64,000 bases of DNA, taken from contig NZ_FXTC01000001.1 in NCBI RefSeq assembly GCF_900182655.1, positions 1,116,001 to 1,180,000 on the forward strand. The letters run 5' to 3'. The stretch is from Chryseobacterium rhizoplanae (GTDB lineage: Bacteria; Bacteroidota; Bacteroidia; Flavobacteriales; Weeksellaceae). The position numbers and the translations under genes were made by a program. The notes beneath the pieces were generated by a model. That model ran no database searches, was not told the origin of the DNA, and saw only the letters and a program-made list of their open reading frames with translations. This document shows, piece after piece, positions 53,480 through 61,132 of the stretch. Positions within the stretch are counted from its first letter, which is position 1, and every line of letters starts with the position of its first letter.

Positions 53480-54458
53480 ACTTATTAAACTTTTCTTCAC
53501 TGTTATCAACAGGAGTATCAGGATCATTCATCACCATTTTAGCAATATCATCTTTTCTCATAAAGACTACACCTTGCTTTTCTTTGGTATATTTTATAAA
53601 TTCTTCCATGGCATGCATCATTGCGGGAGTTCCACCAATTCTGTCGTGAAAGCTGATGCTCATCATTCTTCTTTTGGAAGCTCCTTCTTCATACAGACGG
53701 TCGAATTCAAATTTCAATTGATTTAAAAACTGATCAGGACTCCAGTGTTTTCCTTCAATATTGACAATATCATTATTCCGTAATGTGTAAGGGATTACGA
53801 CAAAATTTTTCCCTTTTACTTTGGTAATGAAAGGCTCATCATGGCTCAGGTCATCTATGTGGTACAGGAATCCCAGTTCCTGTAAAACTTTAAGCGTATT
53901 CGGGCCTCTTCTCAGCCAATTAGCATTATAGCCTACCGCTTTCTTACCTGTAATTTTTTCAACAACATCTACACCTTGTTTCACAAAATTCAACTCGTCA
54001 GCATAATTCTTGTTCCACTGATTGTCCCAGGCAATTCCATGGGCGGCAATTTCATGGCCTCCGTTCGCAATCGCATTAGCCACTTCCGGATATTTTTCTG
54101 CGGCTGTTCCCACTACATGAGACGTTACTTTGATGTCGTATTTTTTCCATAGATCCAGCATTCTGTAAATTCCTTCATTTCCTCCATAGCGATACCAGCT
54201 TTCTGCCGGAAGATCAGGTTGCCCTTTAGGAAGGGGAGTTCCACTGAAAGGACTTTCAGCGCCTTCAGGCTGTCCACCTGTTTCAAACTGCATGGAAACG
54301 GAAATCACCAGCTGAGCTCCATTAGGCCAGTATTTTTTTGTTGAAGTTGGTGTTTCGTGTTGATCTTTTTTTGCTCTTTTATCTTTGTCATGATCAGAAA
54401 AAGACATCAGAACAATTGTTGAAGCAAGCAACAGGACAGATTGTTTTATGTATTTCAT
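53478..54458 (-). CDS. Secreted polysaccharide deacetylase-family protein
   Basis: 326 residues from the ATG at 54458 (MKYIKQSVLLLASTIVLMSF, a signal-like start); the open frame extends to 54872, overlapping the divergent AraC gene, and that part is not credible. NodB-type features: KVTSHVVGTAAEKYP, GGHEIAAHG (His pair), NANWLRRGPNTLKVL and MSISFHDRIGG. It resembles PuuE/chitin-deacetylase-like enzymes. Substrate could be a glycan or an amide-containing small molecule. Divergent from the AraC gene at 54549. Confidence 0.85.
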   Translation of the reverse strand: MKYIKQSVLLLASTIVLMSFSDHDKDKRAKKDQHETPTSTKKYWPNGAQLVISVSMQFETGGQPEGAESPFSGTPLPKGQPDLPAESWYRYGGNEGIYRMLDLWKKYDIKVTSHVVGTAAEKYPEVANAIANGGHEIAAHGIAWDNQWNKNYADELNFVKQGVDVVEKITGKKAVGYNANWLRRGPNTLKVLQELGFLYHIDDLSHDEPFITKVKGKNFVVIPYTLRNNDIVNIEGKHWSPDQFLNQLKFEFDRLYEEGASKRRMMSISFHDRIGGTPAMMHAMEEFIKYTKEKQGVVFMRKDDIAKMVMNDPDTPVDNSEEKFNK

Positions 54459-54548
54459 TTTGAATGTATTTAGTAAGACAAAATTGATCAATAATGAATC
54501 ATGATCTATTGTAAAAATTAATGGTAAATTTGTAAAAATCCATTTTTT

Positions 54549-55403
54549 ATGAAACGAATCGTTAATTTCAATTCTTTTAATGTTTTCAGCATTGAAAAAG
54601 AAAACTGGGACGTTGAGTATCACAATCATAACTTTTATGAACTGATTATCATAGAAAAGGGAAAAGGATTTCACCACCTCAATAATATTACTTTCCCCTA
54701 CCAAAAAGGAGATGTTTTTCTCCTGCGGCCTAGCGATGGTCATGAATTTTCCATTACTCATAAAACACGTTTCATTTATATAAAATTTACAGAACAATAC
54801 ATCTGGGAAAATCTGCTCTCCAACAAGAAGAATGAGTTGAAAAAAGTGGTTCAGCTTCTGATGGAAGATCATTCATTTGTATACGAATCGGTGATCCAAT
54901 CTAAAACGGACAGGGAACATCTGTTGCAGCTGGCCCGGATTCTTCTGTACGAGTTCAGTCATAAAAATACTTATAATAAAGAGATAAGCTCAGATCTGTT
55001 TTCCGCCATTATTACGATTCTGATCCGGAACACGATGAGCAATATCACGGCTAAAAACTGGCTTACTCAAAACTTAAGCAGAATTGAAAGGATATTGTAT
55101 TATATCAACATCAATGCTTTAGATCCAGATAAAATGAAAATTGAAAATCTGGCCAAAGAGTTTATGCTTTCTCCCAATTACATCAGTATTTATATCAAAA
55201 AACAGACTGGTTTCTCCATACAGCAGCACATCATGCAGCATAGAATAAAAACGGCTGAAAAGCTTTTACTTCAGAGTCATTATAACATCAGTGAAATTGC
55301 TGACAAGCTGGGGTTCAATGATGCCAGTCATTTCAATAAAATATTTAAAACGTATAAAGAAATGTCTCCTTCTGAGTTTAAAAAGAAAGGTTTATCTTAT
55401 TGA
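54549..55403 (+). CDS. AraC-family transcriptional regulator
   Basis: 284 residues. Cupin N-terminus (DVEYHNHNFYELIIIEKGKG, YQKGDVFLLRP) and C-terminal double HTH (KIENLAKEFMLSPNYISIYIK, NISEIADKLGFNDASHFNKIF, SPSEFKKKG). It is 90 bp from and divergent to the deacetylase gene, so it is its likely regulator. Confidence 0.92.
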   Translation: MKRIVNFNSFNVFSIEKENWDVEYHNHNFYELIIIEKGKGFHHLNNITFPYQKGDVFLLRPSDGHEFSITHKTRFIYIKFTEQYIWENLLSNKKNELKKVVQLLMEDHSFVYESVIQSKTDREHLLQLARILLYEFSHKNTYNKEISSDLFSAIITILIRNTMSNITAKNWLTQNLSRIERILYYININALDPDKMKIENLAKEFMLSPNYISIYIKKQTGFSIQQHIMQHRIKTAEKLLLQSHYNISEIADKLGFNDASHFNKIFKTYKEMSPSEFKKKGLSY

Positions 55404-55454
55404 TCATAGGGTTTATATATTTTTCATACCTTTAATAATCAAATCTTTAAGTCT

Positions 55455-55916
55455 ATGAAAATAAGCGCAGGGATTTTATTGTTTAAAAAGGAAAAAGACA
55501 GTCGGTATTACTTTCTGGTACATCCCGGCGGTCCTTTCTGGAAAAATAAAGACCTGGGAGCGTGGTCTATTCCTAAAGGAGAAGTTTTTCCTGATGAAAA
55601 TTTATTGGAGCGGGCACTGAAAGAATTTAAAGAAGAAACCAGTAAAACAATAGATGGGAAGTTTATAGAATTATCACCCATTAAACAGAAAGGAGGAAAA
55701 ACCGTTTATGCCTGGGCTTTAGAAAATGATCTTGAAACGGCAGGCCTTTACAGCAATACTTTCCCCTTAGAATGGCCACCCAAATCCGGTAAAATATTGG
55801 AAGTTCCCGAAGTAGATCAATGGGAATGGTTTTCTTCAGAAGAAGCACTGCAACGCATAAACACGGCACAAAAAGATTTTATCACAGAGCTTGAAAATAT
55901 CATAAAAAATCAATAA
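55455..55916 (+). CDS. NUDIX hydrolase
   Basis: 153 residues. Nudix box GEVFPDENLLERALKEFKEET (about 41-61), in which the usual Arg-Glu is Lys-Glu; the metal-binding KEExT part is kept. SAGILLFKK at the start is the usual first strand. It resembles DUF/NTP-pyrophosphohydrolase-type NUDIX proteins. It is followed after 18 bp by the Cys-rich peptide gene. Confidence 0.9.
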   Translation: MKISAGILLFKKEKDSRYYFLVHPGGPFWKNKDLGAWSIPKGEVFPDENLLERALKEFKEETSKTIDGKFIELSPIKQKGGKTVYAWALENDLETAGLYSNTFPLEWPPKSGKILEVPEVDQWEWFSSEEALQRINTAQKDFITELENIIKNQ

Positions 55917-55934
55917 CACCTTAAAACAAAGACC

Positions 55935-56162
55935 ATGAAAAAATTAAACAGACAAACATTGAAAAACATCATTGGAGAAATCGGTATTGAACTTAATCTC
56001 CCTCTTCCTGTAGGCGTTTGCCTTGGAAACCTGCTTTCCCTGTGCCCGCCTCATTCCCATTGTCGTGCAGATGAAAGATGCTATCCGGATGCTGCGGGGC
56101 CCTGCATTAACGGGCTGTGTCCTTCAGGCTATCACTGCCATTCAGGAGAATGTGTAAGATAG
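55935..56162 (+). CDS. Small Cys-rich peptide with bacteriocin-like leader
   Basis: 75 residues. The leader MKKLNRQTLKNIIGEIG resembles the MKKLxRxxLKxIxG leaders of Chryseobacterium bacteriocin-like peptides, but no Gly-Gly cleavage site is seen. The rest has eight Cys (CLGN...LCPP, HCRADERC, GPCINGLC, GYHCHSGEC) with Gly and Pro, as in disulfide-rich peptides. No maturation or export gene is adjacent. It could be an exported toxin, RiPP or disulfide-rich signal. Confidence 0.7.
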   Translation: MKKLNRQTLKNIIGEIGIELNLPLPVGVCLGNLLSLCPPHSHCRADERCYPDAAGPCINGLCPSGYHCHSGECVR

Positions 56163-56175
56163 TATAACAAAAAAT

Positions 56176-56206
56176 AAAACGTTTATCAGGTGATAAACGT
56201 TTTTTA
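56176..56206. terminator. Bidirectional terminator
   Basis: AAAACGTTTATCA / TGATAAACGTTTT hairpin with T-run on the + strand, between the Cys-rich peptide gene and the convergent gene at 56221. Confidence 0.85.
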
Positions 56207-56220
56207 TTATATCTAAAGTT

Positions 56221-56712
56221 TTACCTTTTTATTCCGATCGCTTTTAACGCGCTGGATGTCAAAAATATATCATCAAACACCGTAAGTGATTCTACATCAT
56301 TAAAGCCTGAAGGAAGCAGGTCATTTTTATTGAAAGAAAGCTCTATTGAAGCATCATAGGCAGCTGTAATACGAACTTTTGAATATCCGTTATAGTCAAC
56401 TTGAAAACCTTCGAACATACAGTTCTGCTCTGCCTTCTGGTATTCTGCGTATTCTTCAAATCCTGCAACATCCGTTCTTTTCCCGTCATTATGATTCAGA
56501 GATTTCCATGCAGTATAATTCTTTGGTTCTTTCAGAATATTTCCTTCACGATCCAAGGGAACAAACATTCCAAGAGTCAAACGCTTCTTTAAAAAATTGG
56601 CATAATTATTCATCAGATTCAAAATCTGAAGATCGGCATATCCTTCATGTGAATAATATTCCAGCACGAAAGTGGTCATCGGAATCAGCTTATGAGAAGC
56701 ATCAGTCGGCAT
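56221..56712 (-). CDS. Hypothetical protein of unknown function
   Basis: 163 residues, no signal peptide. A mixed alpha/beta composition with ADLQILNLMNNYANFLKKRL (helix) and strands such as YNGYSKVRITAAYDASIEL. A later start (MTTFVLEYYSHEG) is also possible. I do not recognise a family. Convergent with the Cys-rich peptide gene. Confidence 0.6.
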   Translation of the reverse strand: MPTDASHKLIPMTTFVLEYYSHEGYADLQILNLMNNYANFLKKRLTLGMFVPLDREGNILKEPKNYTAWKSLNHNDGKRTDVAGFEEYAEYQKAEQNCMFEGFQVDYNGYSKVRITAAYDASIELSFNKNDLLPSGFNDVESLTVFDDIFLTSSALKAIGIKR

Positions 56713-56927
56713 AAATTAGTCTTTACTTTTTTTGGCCGATAAAAATAGTATTTTTATTTACTCTACCCAATGGGAGGTGATGAATAGCATGGAATTTATA
56801 CCGATTCTGAATAACAATAAGAGTAGGAAAACCCTTTATTTTTCAGTAATTTTGAGGAAAATAACTCTAAAACAATAACCAATCCAGCGGTAAAAACTTA
56901 GGATTTATACCTTTTACAAATTATTAA

Positions 56928-58136
56928 ATGTTGAAAAAGATACTATTAGGAGCCAGCATCATTCACTGCTGCTTTTACAATATTATGGCTCAGAATCCCG
57001 GCCAGCGCCCGGTTTATACTTCGGAATGGGGACATCTCTTTCGTGATCAGGGAAATATGAAAGATATTCTGGGAATATTTTCTACCGAGGCACCCGTTTA
57101 TCTTCTCGATTCTACCCGAACACAATACAAAGTGCAGGTAAGCAATGGGGATATTGGTTTCATAGACCGTCAGCCTTTACAAAAAAACATGCGTGGTAAG
57201 AAATCTGCCGGAGAGCCGGCCCAATATTTCAACAGAGGATCACAAGGATTCCAATGTCCGCATTTCTATGTACAGGTATCGGAATTACGTGTACGAAAAG
57301 CTCCCACAACAGAAAGTATGCCGGTAAGGAGAGTCGCCTTAAATGAATTGGTATGTATTGATTATGTCCCTTTATATCAGGACGGCTGGATCTATATGGG
57401 CGATCATTTCCACGAAAATCCCGAATATATCCAAATGAAATATCTGGGTCCTGAACTTACCTATGAAAAAGTACTAAAAGACTATCTGGCAGTAAAGGGC
57501 AAAGACAGGGAAAAAGAACTGGTCCAGGTTGGAAGATTACGTGAAATGGCATGGATTGAGGATAAAGACCTTAAACAGGCCTTACAATATTGGAAAGAAT
57601 CTAATATCGGAATAGACAATCCAAAGATAGATATAGACTTTGAACTTCTGCTGGCGGATCAATTCGCGAAAAAACCGGGAACAGAAGCCTATGAAAAAAA
57701 ACTAAAAGCTTTGAATCTGCATTTTATATGGAAGGAAACCACCCTTTTTGACGGAAAAATTACAGATGCACAGATGAAACAGCTGGAGTTGCAGAAAGTG
57801 AAAGATATTCCCAATATGCCTGAATGCGGCTGGGAACCTCAATATTTTTACAGAACACGCAATATCATTCTTGCTTTTGAAGAATATAAAGGAAAAGTTT
57901 CCGGAAGTATCTACAAAATGTCCTTCAGTAATGGTGAAGCTTTAGTATTGGGAAATGAACGTATGGATTCCAATTATGATGAAAAGAATTTTGTGACCCG
58001 TTTTGGTGATATGCTGTCTGCCCGATGGATTTCTTCCCCACATGAATATCATATTCAGAATGGCGATGCCGGACTTCTTATTTTCACTTTTAAAGATGGT
58101 AAGCTTTTCAGCTACGAATGCATGTATTATTGTTAA
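56928..58136 (+). CDS. Exported protein with SH3-like N-terminal domains
   Basis: 402 residues. Signal peptide (ends NIMAQ) followed by two bacterial SH3-like stretches: VYLLDSTRTQYKVQVSNGDIG (about 53-73) and SELRVRKAPTTESMPVRR with DGWIYMGDHF. The C-terminal half has no recognisable catalytic motif (ends MYYC). SH3b domains often bind cell wall or peptides. Role unknown. The 56713-56927 upstream gap shows nothing else. Confidence 0.7.
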   Translation: MLKKILLGASIIHCCFYNIMAQNPGQRPVYTSEWGHLFRDQGNMKDILGIFSTEAPVYLLDSTRTQYKVQVSNGDIGFIDRQPLQKNMRGKKSAGEPAQYFNRGSQGFQCPHFYVQVSELRVRKAPTTESMPVRRVALNELVCIDYVPLYQDGWIYMGDHFHENPEYIQMKYLGPELTYEKVLKDYLAVKGKDREKELVQVGRLREMAWIEDKDLKQALQYWKESNIGIDNPKIDIDFELLLADQFAKKPGTEAYEKKLKALNLHFIWKETTLFDGKITDAQMKQLELQKVKDIPNMPECGWEPQYFYRTRNIILAFEEYKGKVSGSIYKMSFSNGEALVLGNERMDSNYDEKNFVTRFGDMLSARWISSPHEYHIQNGDAGLLIFTFKDGKLFSYECMYYC

Positions 58137-58157
58137 ATGAATTGTTAATCATACTGA

Positions 58158-58411
58158 TCAATAGAAGCGGGTTTTAACCCGCTTATTTTATTATCTGCCA
58201 TTCCAAGGGCTTCAGCCAAACTTATACAATATTAAGTTTCGGCTGAAGCCGAACTATCTGTATGCAATTATTAGAACGGGCTAAAGCCCGTTCCTATTGA
58301 ATATTCATACCGTTCTCAGATATAATAATACCAGGTTTATCTATCAATAGAGGCGGGTTTTAACCCACTTATTGATTAATGACCCTATCAACGGCTTCAG
58401 CCAAAACTTAA
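58158..58411. repeat. Cluster of three REP-like palindromic units
   Basis: Unit A (from 58158) and unit B (from 58344) share TCAATAG, a GCGGGTTTTAACCC hairpin and GGCTTCAGCCAAA in direct orientation. A third, inverted unit ends CTATTGA at 58300 and has the perfect GAACGGGCT-AA-AGCCCGTTC hairpin (58274-58293). Another hairpin, GGCTTCAGCC/GGCTGAAGCC, is at 58208-58250. This fills the 58137-58477 gap; no gene is present. Confidence 0.85.
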
Positions 58412-58477
58412 AATATTTTCCAACATAAGTGATTAAATTTTAAAGCTGTATCTTTACCCTACCAAACAAAATATTAT

Positions 58478-58963
58478 ATGTCATTTATTACACCGGAAGG
58501 AGCCAGGAAGGCTCAGCTATCCCTATCCGAAAGAGCACCCGTTGCTCATGCTATTCTCTCAGGAGCAGAGAATATCTCGAAATACAACAGTGGAGTATGT
58601 CATGATGTGGTTGCCTATGCTTTATATATGCGGGGTGCCTCTATAAGTCCTGCTCAGCTGGCAGAATCAGCCGGACAAAAATGGTTAACTCTCTTCAATT
58701 ATCCGGCGGGAGAAAAATGGGATGGATATTCACCCATTCCGGCAGGAAAAGCGATTGGTTTTTACAGGCTTATTGATAAAACCTTCTTTCATTCAGCTGT
58801 TACAACAGGAAAAGGAAATGAAATAAGATCCGTTAACGGATTCTCATTAGGTTCTGCATGGTCTGTACCTGTAGATATGAAATGGGTATTAGGCAAAAGA
58901 AATTCTGACGGTACTTTCAATTATGATGGTACCAAAATAGAAGTCTATATCTCTTCTTTATAG
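58478..58963 (+). CDS. Hypothetical protein, possible papain-like (NlpC/P60-type) fold
   Basis: 161 residues without signal peptide. GVCHDVVAYALYMRGA places Cys41 at the start of a helix, and His105 (FFHSAVTT) begins a strand with Asn120 (RSVNG) following, the Cys-His-Asn order of papain-like/NlpC-P60 enzymes. This is inferred from the pattern only. It could be a cell-wall amidase, or a contact-dependent effector domain. Neighbours give no clear context. Confidence 0.6.
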   Translation: MSFITPEGARKAQLSLSERAPVAHAILSGAENISKYNSGVCHDVVAYALYMRGASISPAQLAESAGQKWLTLFNYPAGEKWDGYSPIPAGKAIGFYRLIDKTFFHSAVTTGKGNEIRSVNGFSLGSAWSVPVDMKWVLGKRNSDGTFNYDGTKIEVYISSL

Positions 58964-58986
58964 CAGAGATTTTATTGTGATAAAAC

Positions 58987-59024
58987 ACGGGCAGATTTGC
59001 AAATTAGCGAATCTGCCTGTTTTA
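58987..59024. terminator. Bidirectional terminator
   Basis: ACGGGCAGATTTGC / GCGAATCTGCCTGT hairpin with AAATTA loop and TTTTA downstream, between convergent genes. Confidence 0.85.
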
Positions 59025-59033
59025 TTATAGCAA

Positions 59034-59423
59034 CTAAGCATCAGCACATTTCGGGCAGATCCCGCTGATAATAAAATTATATTCTTGTGCGATGAAATGT
59101 TCCGGCAAACTGATTTCCGGGATTGCGTTTTCAATACATGTCACAGAATGACATTCTTTGCAGTTGAAATGAACATGATTATGAAAATGCTGTTCATGGC
59201 TACATTTCCCACTGCACTTTGCAAAATTCACCACGCCGTCAATGTTGACGATCTTGTGTATAGCACCTTCGTTTTCAAGTCTTTCCAACACCCTGTAGAT
59301 GGTTACTCTATTGCATAGATCACCCAATTTTTTCTGAATATCAGAGTGGGTAAGGGCTATATCTGAATCATTGATAAGATTTAAAATTTCAGTTTTAGCA
59401 TGTGTATTTCTGACCTGTTTCAT
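59034..59423 (-). CDS. Fur-family metal regulator (Zur-like)
   Basis: 129 residues. Winged helix with HSDIQKKLGDLCNRVTIYRVLERLENEG, the Fur recognition region, then His-rich HEQHFHNHVHFNCKEC and a second CxxC (CPKC) that would hold structural zinc. Its gene is divergent from merC-like and cobW-like genes, with palindromic boxes between them. Zinc as the ligand is an inference from neighbours; iron or another metal is possible. Confidence 0.9.
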   Translation of the reverse strand: MKQVRNTHAKTEILNLINDSDIALTHSDIQKKLGDLCNRVTIYRVLERLENEGAIHKIVNIDGVVNFAKCSGKCSHEQHFHNHVHFNCKECHSVTCIENAIPEISLPEHFIAQEYNFIISGICPKCADA

Positions 59424-59428
59424 ATTTT

Positions 59429-59447
59429 AATGCAACAAAGTTGCGTT
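59429..59447. promoter_or_regulatory. Fur/Zur-type operator 1
   Basis: AATGCAACAAAGTTGCGTT, a near-perfect palindrome (TGCAAC-AAA-GTTGCg) directly upstream of the regulator ATG. Its reverse strand contains CAACTTTG, which could serve as the regulator's -7 element, and its TTG could be the -33 element of the opposite gene. Confidence 0.7.
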
Positions 59448-59464
59448 ATTTAAATTTTTATCTA

Positions 59465-59486
59465 TACTTTTGCAACAAAGTTACAA
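59465..59486 (+). promoter_or_regulatory. Promoter -7 box with Fur/Zur-type operator 2
   Basis: TACTTTTG (-7, 59465-59472) runs into TTGCAACAAAGTTACAA (59470-59486), a second copy of the palindrome with one arm degenerate. Occupancy would cover the promoter of the merC-like gene. Confidence 0.65.
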
Positions 59487-59509
59487 TAAGAAAATTAATC
59501 CATACTATT

Positions 59510-59848
59510 ATGAAGTCAAAAATTCTTGATGCTGTAGGAATCTCCGCTGCTGTTTTGTGCCTGATTCATTGTATAGTCTTTCCTTTATTGCTGATTGTCC
59601 CTTTGGGTATATCCCATAATCCTTATATCGATTTAGCCTTCCTTTGCATCGGTACCGTTGTCGTGTTCAGGGTTACCAAAAAAATAACCCGCCGATGGCT
59701 GAAACTTTTATTCTGGATATCTGTTTCCCTCATTTTTATTTCTGTACTCACAGATCTGATATTTGAGATTCATGTTCCTCTGATCTATCTTGGAACTGCA
59801 GGTTTAATCACTGGTCATATCATCAATTTTAAAAATCATAAACATTAA
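59510..59848 (+). CDS. MerC-like small membrane protein
   Basis: 112 residues from the ATG at 59510; the frame opens at 59441, which lies inside the operator. Four TM helices and VLCLIHCIVFPLLLIVPLG, whose CxxxC pair is characteristic of MerC-type metal transport proteins. In this setting it may handle zinc rather than mercury. It ends 4 bp before the GTPase gene. Confidence 0.82.
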   Translation: MKSKILDAVGISAAVLCLIHCIVFPLLLIVPLGISHNPYIDLAFLCIGTVVVFRVTKKITRRWLKLLFWISVSLIFISVLTDLIFEIHVPLIYLGTAGLITGHIINFKNHKH

Positions 59849-59852
59849 ATAC

Positions 59853-61055
59853 ATGACGAAGAAACTTCCTGTAACGGTACTCAGCGGTTTTTTGGGAGCT
59901 GGAAAAACCACATTGCTTAATCATATTCTGCACAACAAACAAGGCTTGAAAGTAGCTGTCATTGTGAATGATATGAGCGAAGTAAATATTGATGCCCGCC
60001 TTGTTGAAAATCAAAATACCCTTTCCAGAACAGAAGAAAAACTGGTGGAAATGAGTAACGGATGTATCTGCTGCACACTCCGTGAAGACCTGATGGTAGA
60101 AGTAGAGCGTCTTGCTCAAGAAAATCGTTTTGATTATTTATTGATAGAAAGTACGGGAATCAGTGAGCCCATTCCGGTTGCCCAGACCTTTACCTATATT
60201 GATGAAGAGAGTGGAATAGACCTTTCCCGCTTCAGCTATGTAGATACCATGGTAACTGTGGTGGACTGCTTCAATTTTATGAAAGATTTCGGTTCCAATG
60301 AATTGCTGATGGATCGTGATCTTACCGATATGGAAGGAGATTACCGGACAATTGTCAACCTTCTTACCGACCAGATTGAATTTGCGAACGTTATTATCTT
60401 AAACAAAACAGATCTTATAGATGCTGAAACACTTGGCTTTTTAAAGGCTGCCATTAAAAAATTAAACCCTGATGCGGCCATCCTGCATTCCGAATTTGGA
60501 AAAGTTGAACCTCAGCAGATTTTAAACACCCGGCTTTTTGACTTTGATAAAGCACAATCTTCAGCCGGTTGGCAAAAAGAATTACAATCTGATCATCACA
60601 CCCCGGAAACTGAAGAATATGGAATAACCTCAATGGTGTTCAGAGATAAAAAACCGTTTCACCCTGTAAGGCTCTGGGAATACCTGAATTATCATTATTC
60701 GGAAGGAACAATTAGAGCAAAAGGCTTATTCTGGCTGGCTTCAAGACCAAGTGATGCTTTGAACTTTTCCCAGGCCGGCGGCTCTTTCCGACTTGAAAAG
60801 GCAGGGGTATGGTGGGGAAGTATGCCTATGAACCAGCGAGTACAGTATTCTTCATTTACAGAAAATCAGGAATTTATAGAAAGCAGATGGGATAAAAACT
60901 GGGGCGACAGAATCAATGAGCTTGTATTCATCGGGCAAAATCTGGATAAAGATCAAATGGTATCAGATCTTCAACATTGCCTTATTAATGAGCAGGAAAA
61001 AGAATTGCTTGAACAAAAAATGCCCTTTGAAGATCCGTTTCCAAAGGATATTTAA
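59853..61055 (+). CDS. COG0523 CobW/ZNG1-type GTPase (metallochaperone)
   Basis: 400 residues. P-loop SGFLGAGKTTLLNH (GxxGxGK at 12-18), metal-binding GCICC (Cys71/73/74), IESTGISEP (switch), NKTD for guanine, and the CobW_C domain (MVFRDKKPFHPVRLWEYL, GSFRLEKAGVWWG). A short His-containing insert sits before the last domain. Relatives deliver zinc to target enzymes under zinc limitation. Its upstream operator and the downstream zinc enzyme gene support that role here. Confidence 0.92.
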   Translation: MTKKLPVTVLSGFLGAGKTTLLNHILHNKQGLKVAVIVNDMSEVNIDARLVENQNTLSRTEEKLVEMSNGCICCTLREDLMVEVERLAQENRFDYLLIESTGISEPIPVAQTFTYIDEESGIDLSRFSYVDTMVTVVDCFNFMKDFGSNELLMDRDLTDMEGDYRTIVNLLTDQIEFANVIILNKTDLIDAETLGFLKAAIKKLNPDAAILHSEFGKVEPQQILNTRLFDFDKAQSSAGWQKELQSDHHTPETEEYGITSMVFRDKKPFHPVRLWEYLNYHYSEGTIRAKGLFWLASRPSDALNFSQAGGSFRLEKAGVWWGSMPMNQRVQYSSFTENQEFIESRWDKNWGDRINELVFIGQNLDKDQMVSDLQHCLINEQEKELLEQKMPFEDPFPKDI

Positions 61056-61070
61056 AATTAACCTTTAATT

Positions 61071-61087
61071 AATGCAACTTTGTTTCG
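61071..61087 (+). promoter_or_regulatory. Fur/Zur-type operator 3
   Basis: AATGCAACTTTGTTTCG; read on the opposite strand it is CGAAACAAAGTTGCATT, the same half-site TTGCATT as operator 1. CAACTTTG could be the -7 box for the phosphatase gene, whose ATG is 46 bp further on. Confidence 0.55.
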
Positions 61088-61132
61088 ATAAAAAACTAAA
61101 TGCAATAACTTACCACATTATTTCTAAACAAT

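Noticed and set aside
53478..54872. Full 464-codon frame for the polysaccharide deacetylase
   Set aside because: The first 138 codons are antisense to the divergent AraC gene; a signal peptide begins at the internal ATG at 54458.
58158..58411. Possible CRISPR array
   Set aside because: Units differ in orientation and length, spacers are not uniform, and the hairpins fit REP-like repeats; no cas gene nearby.
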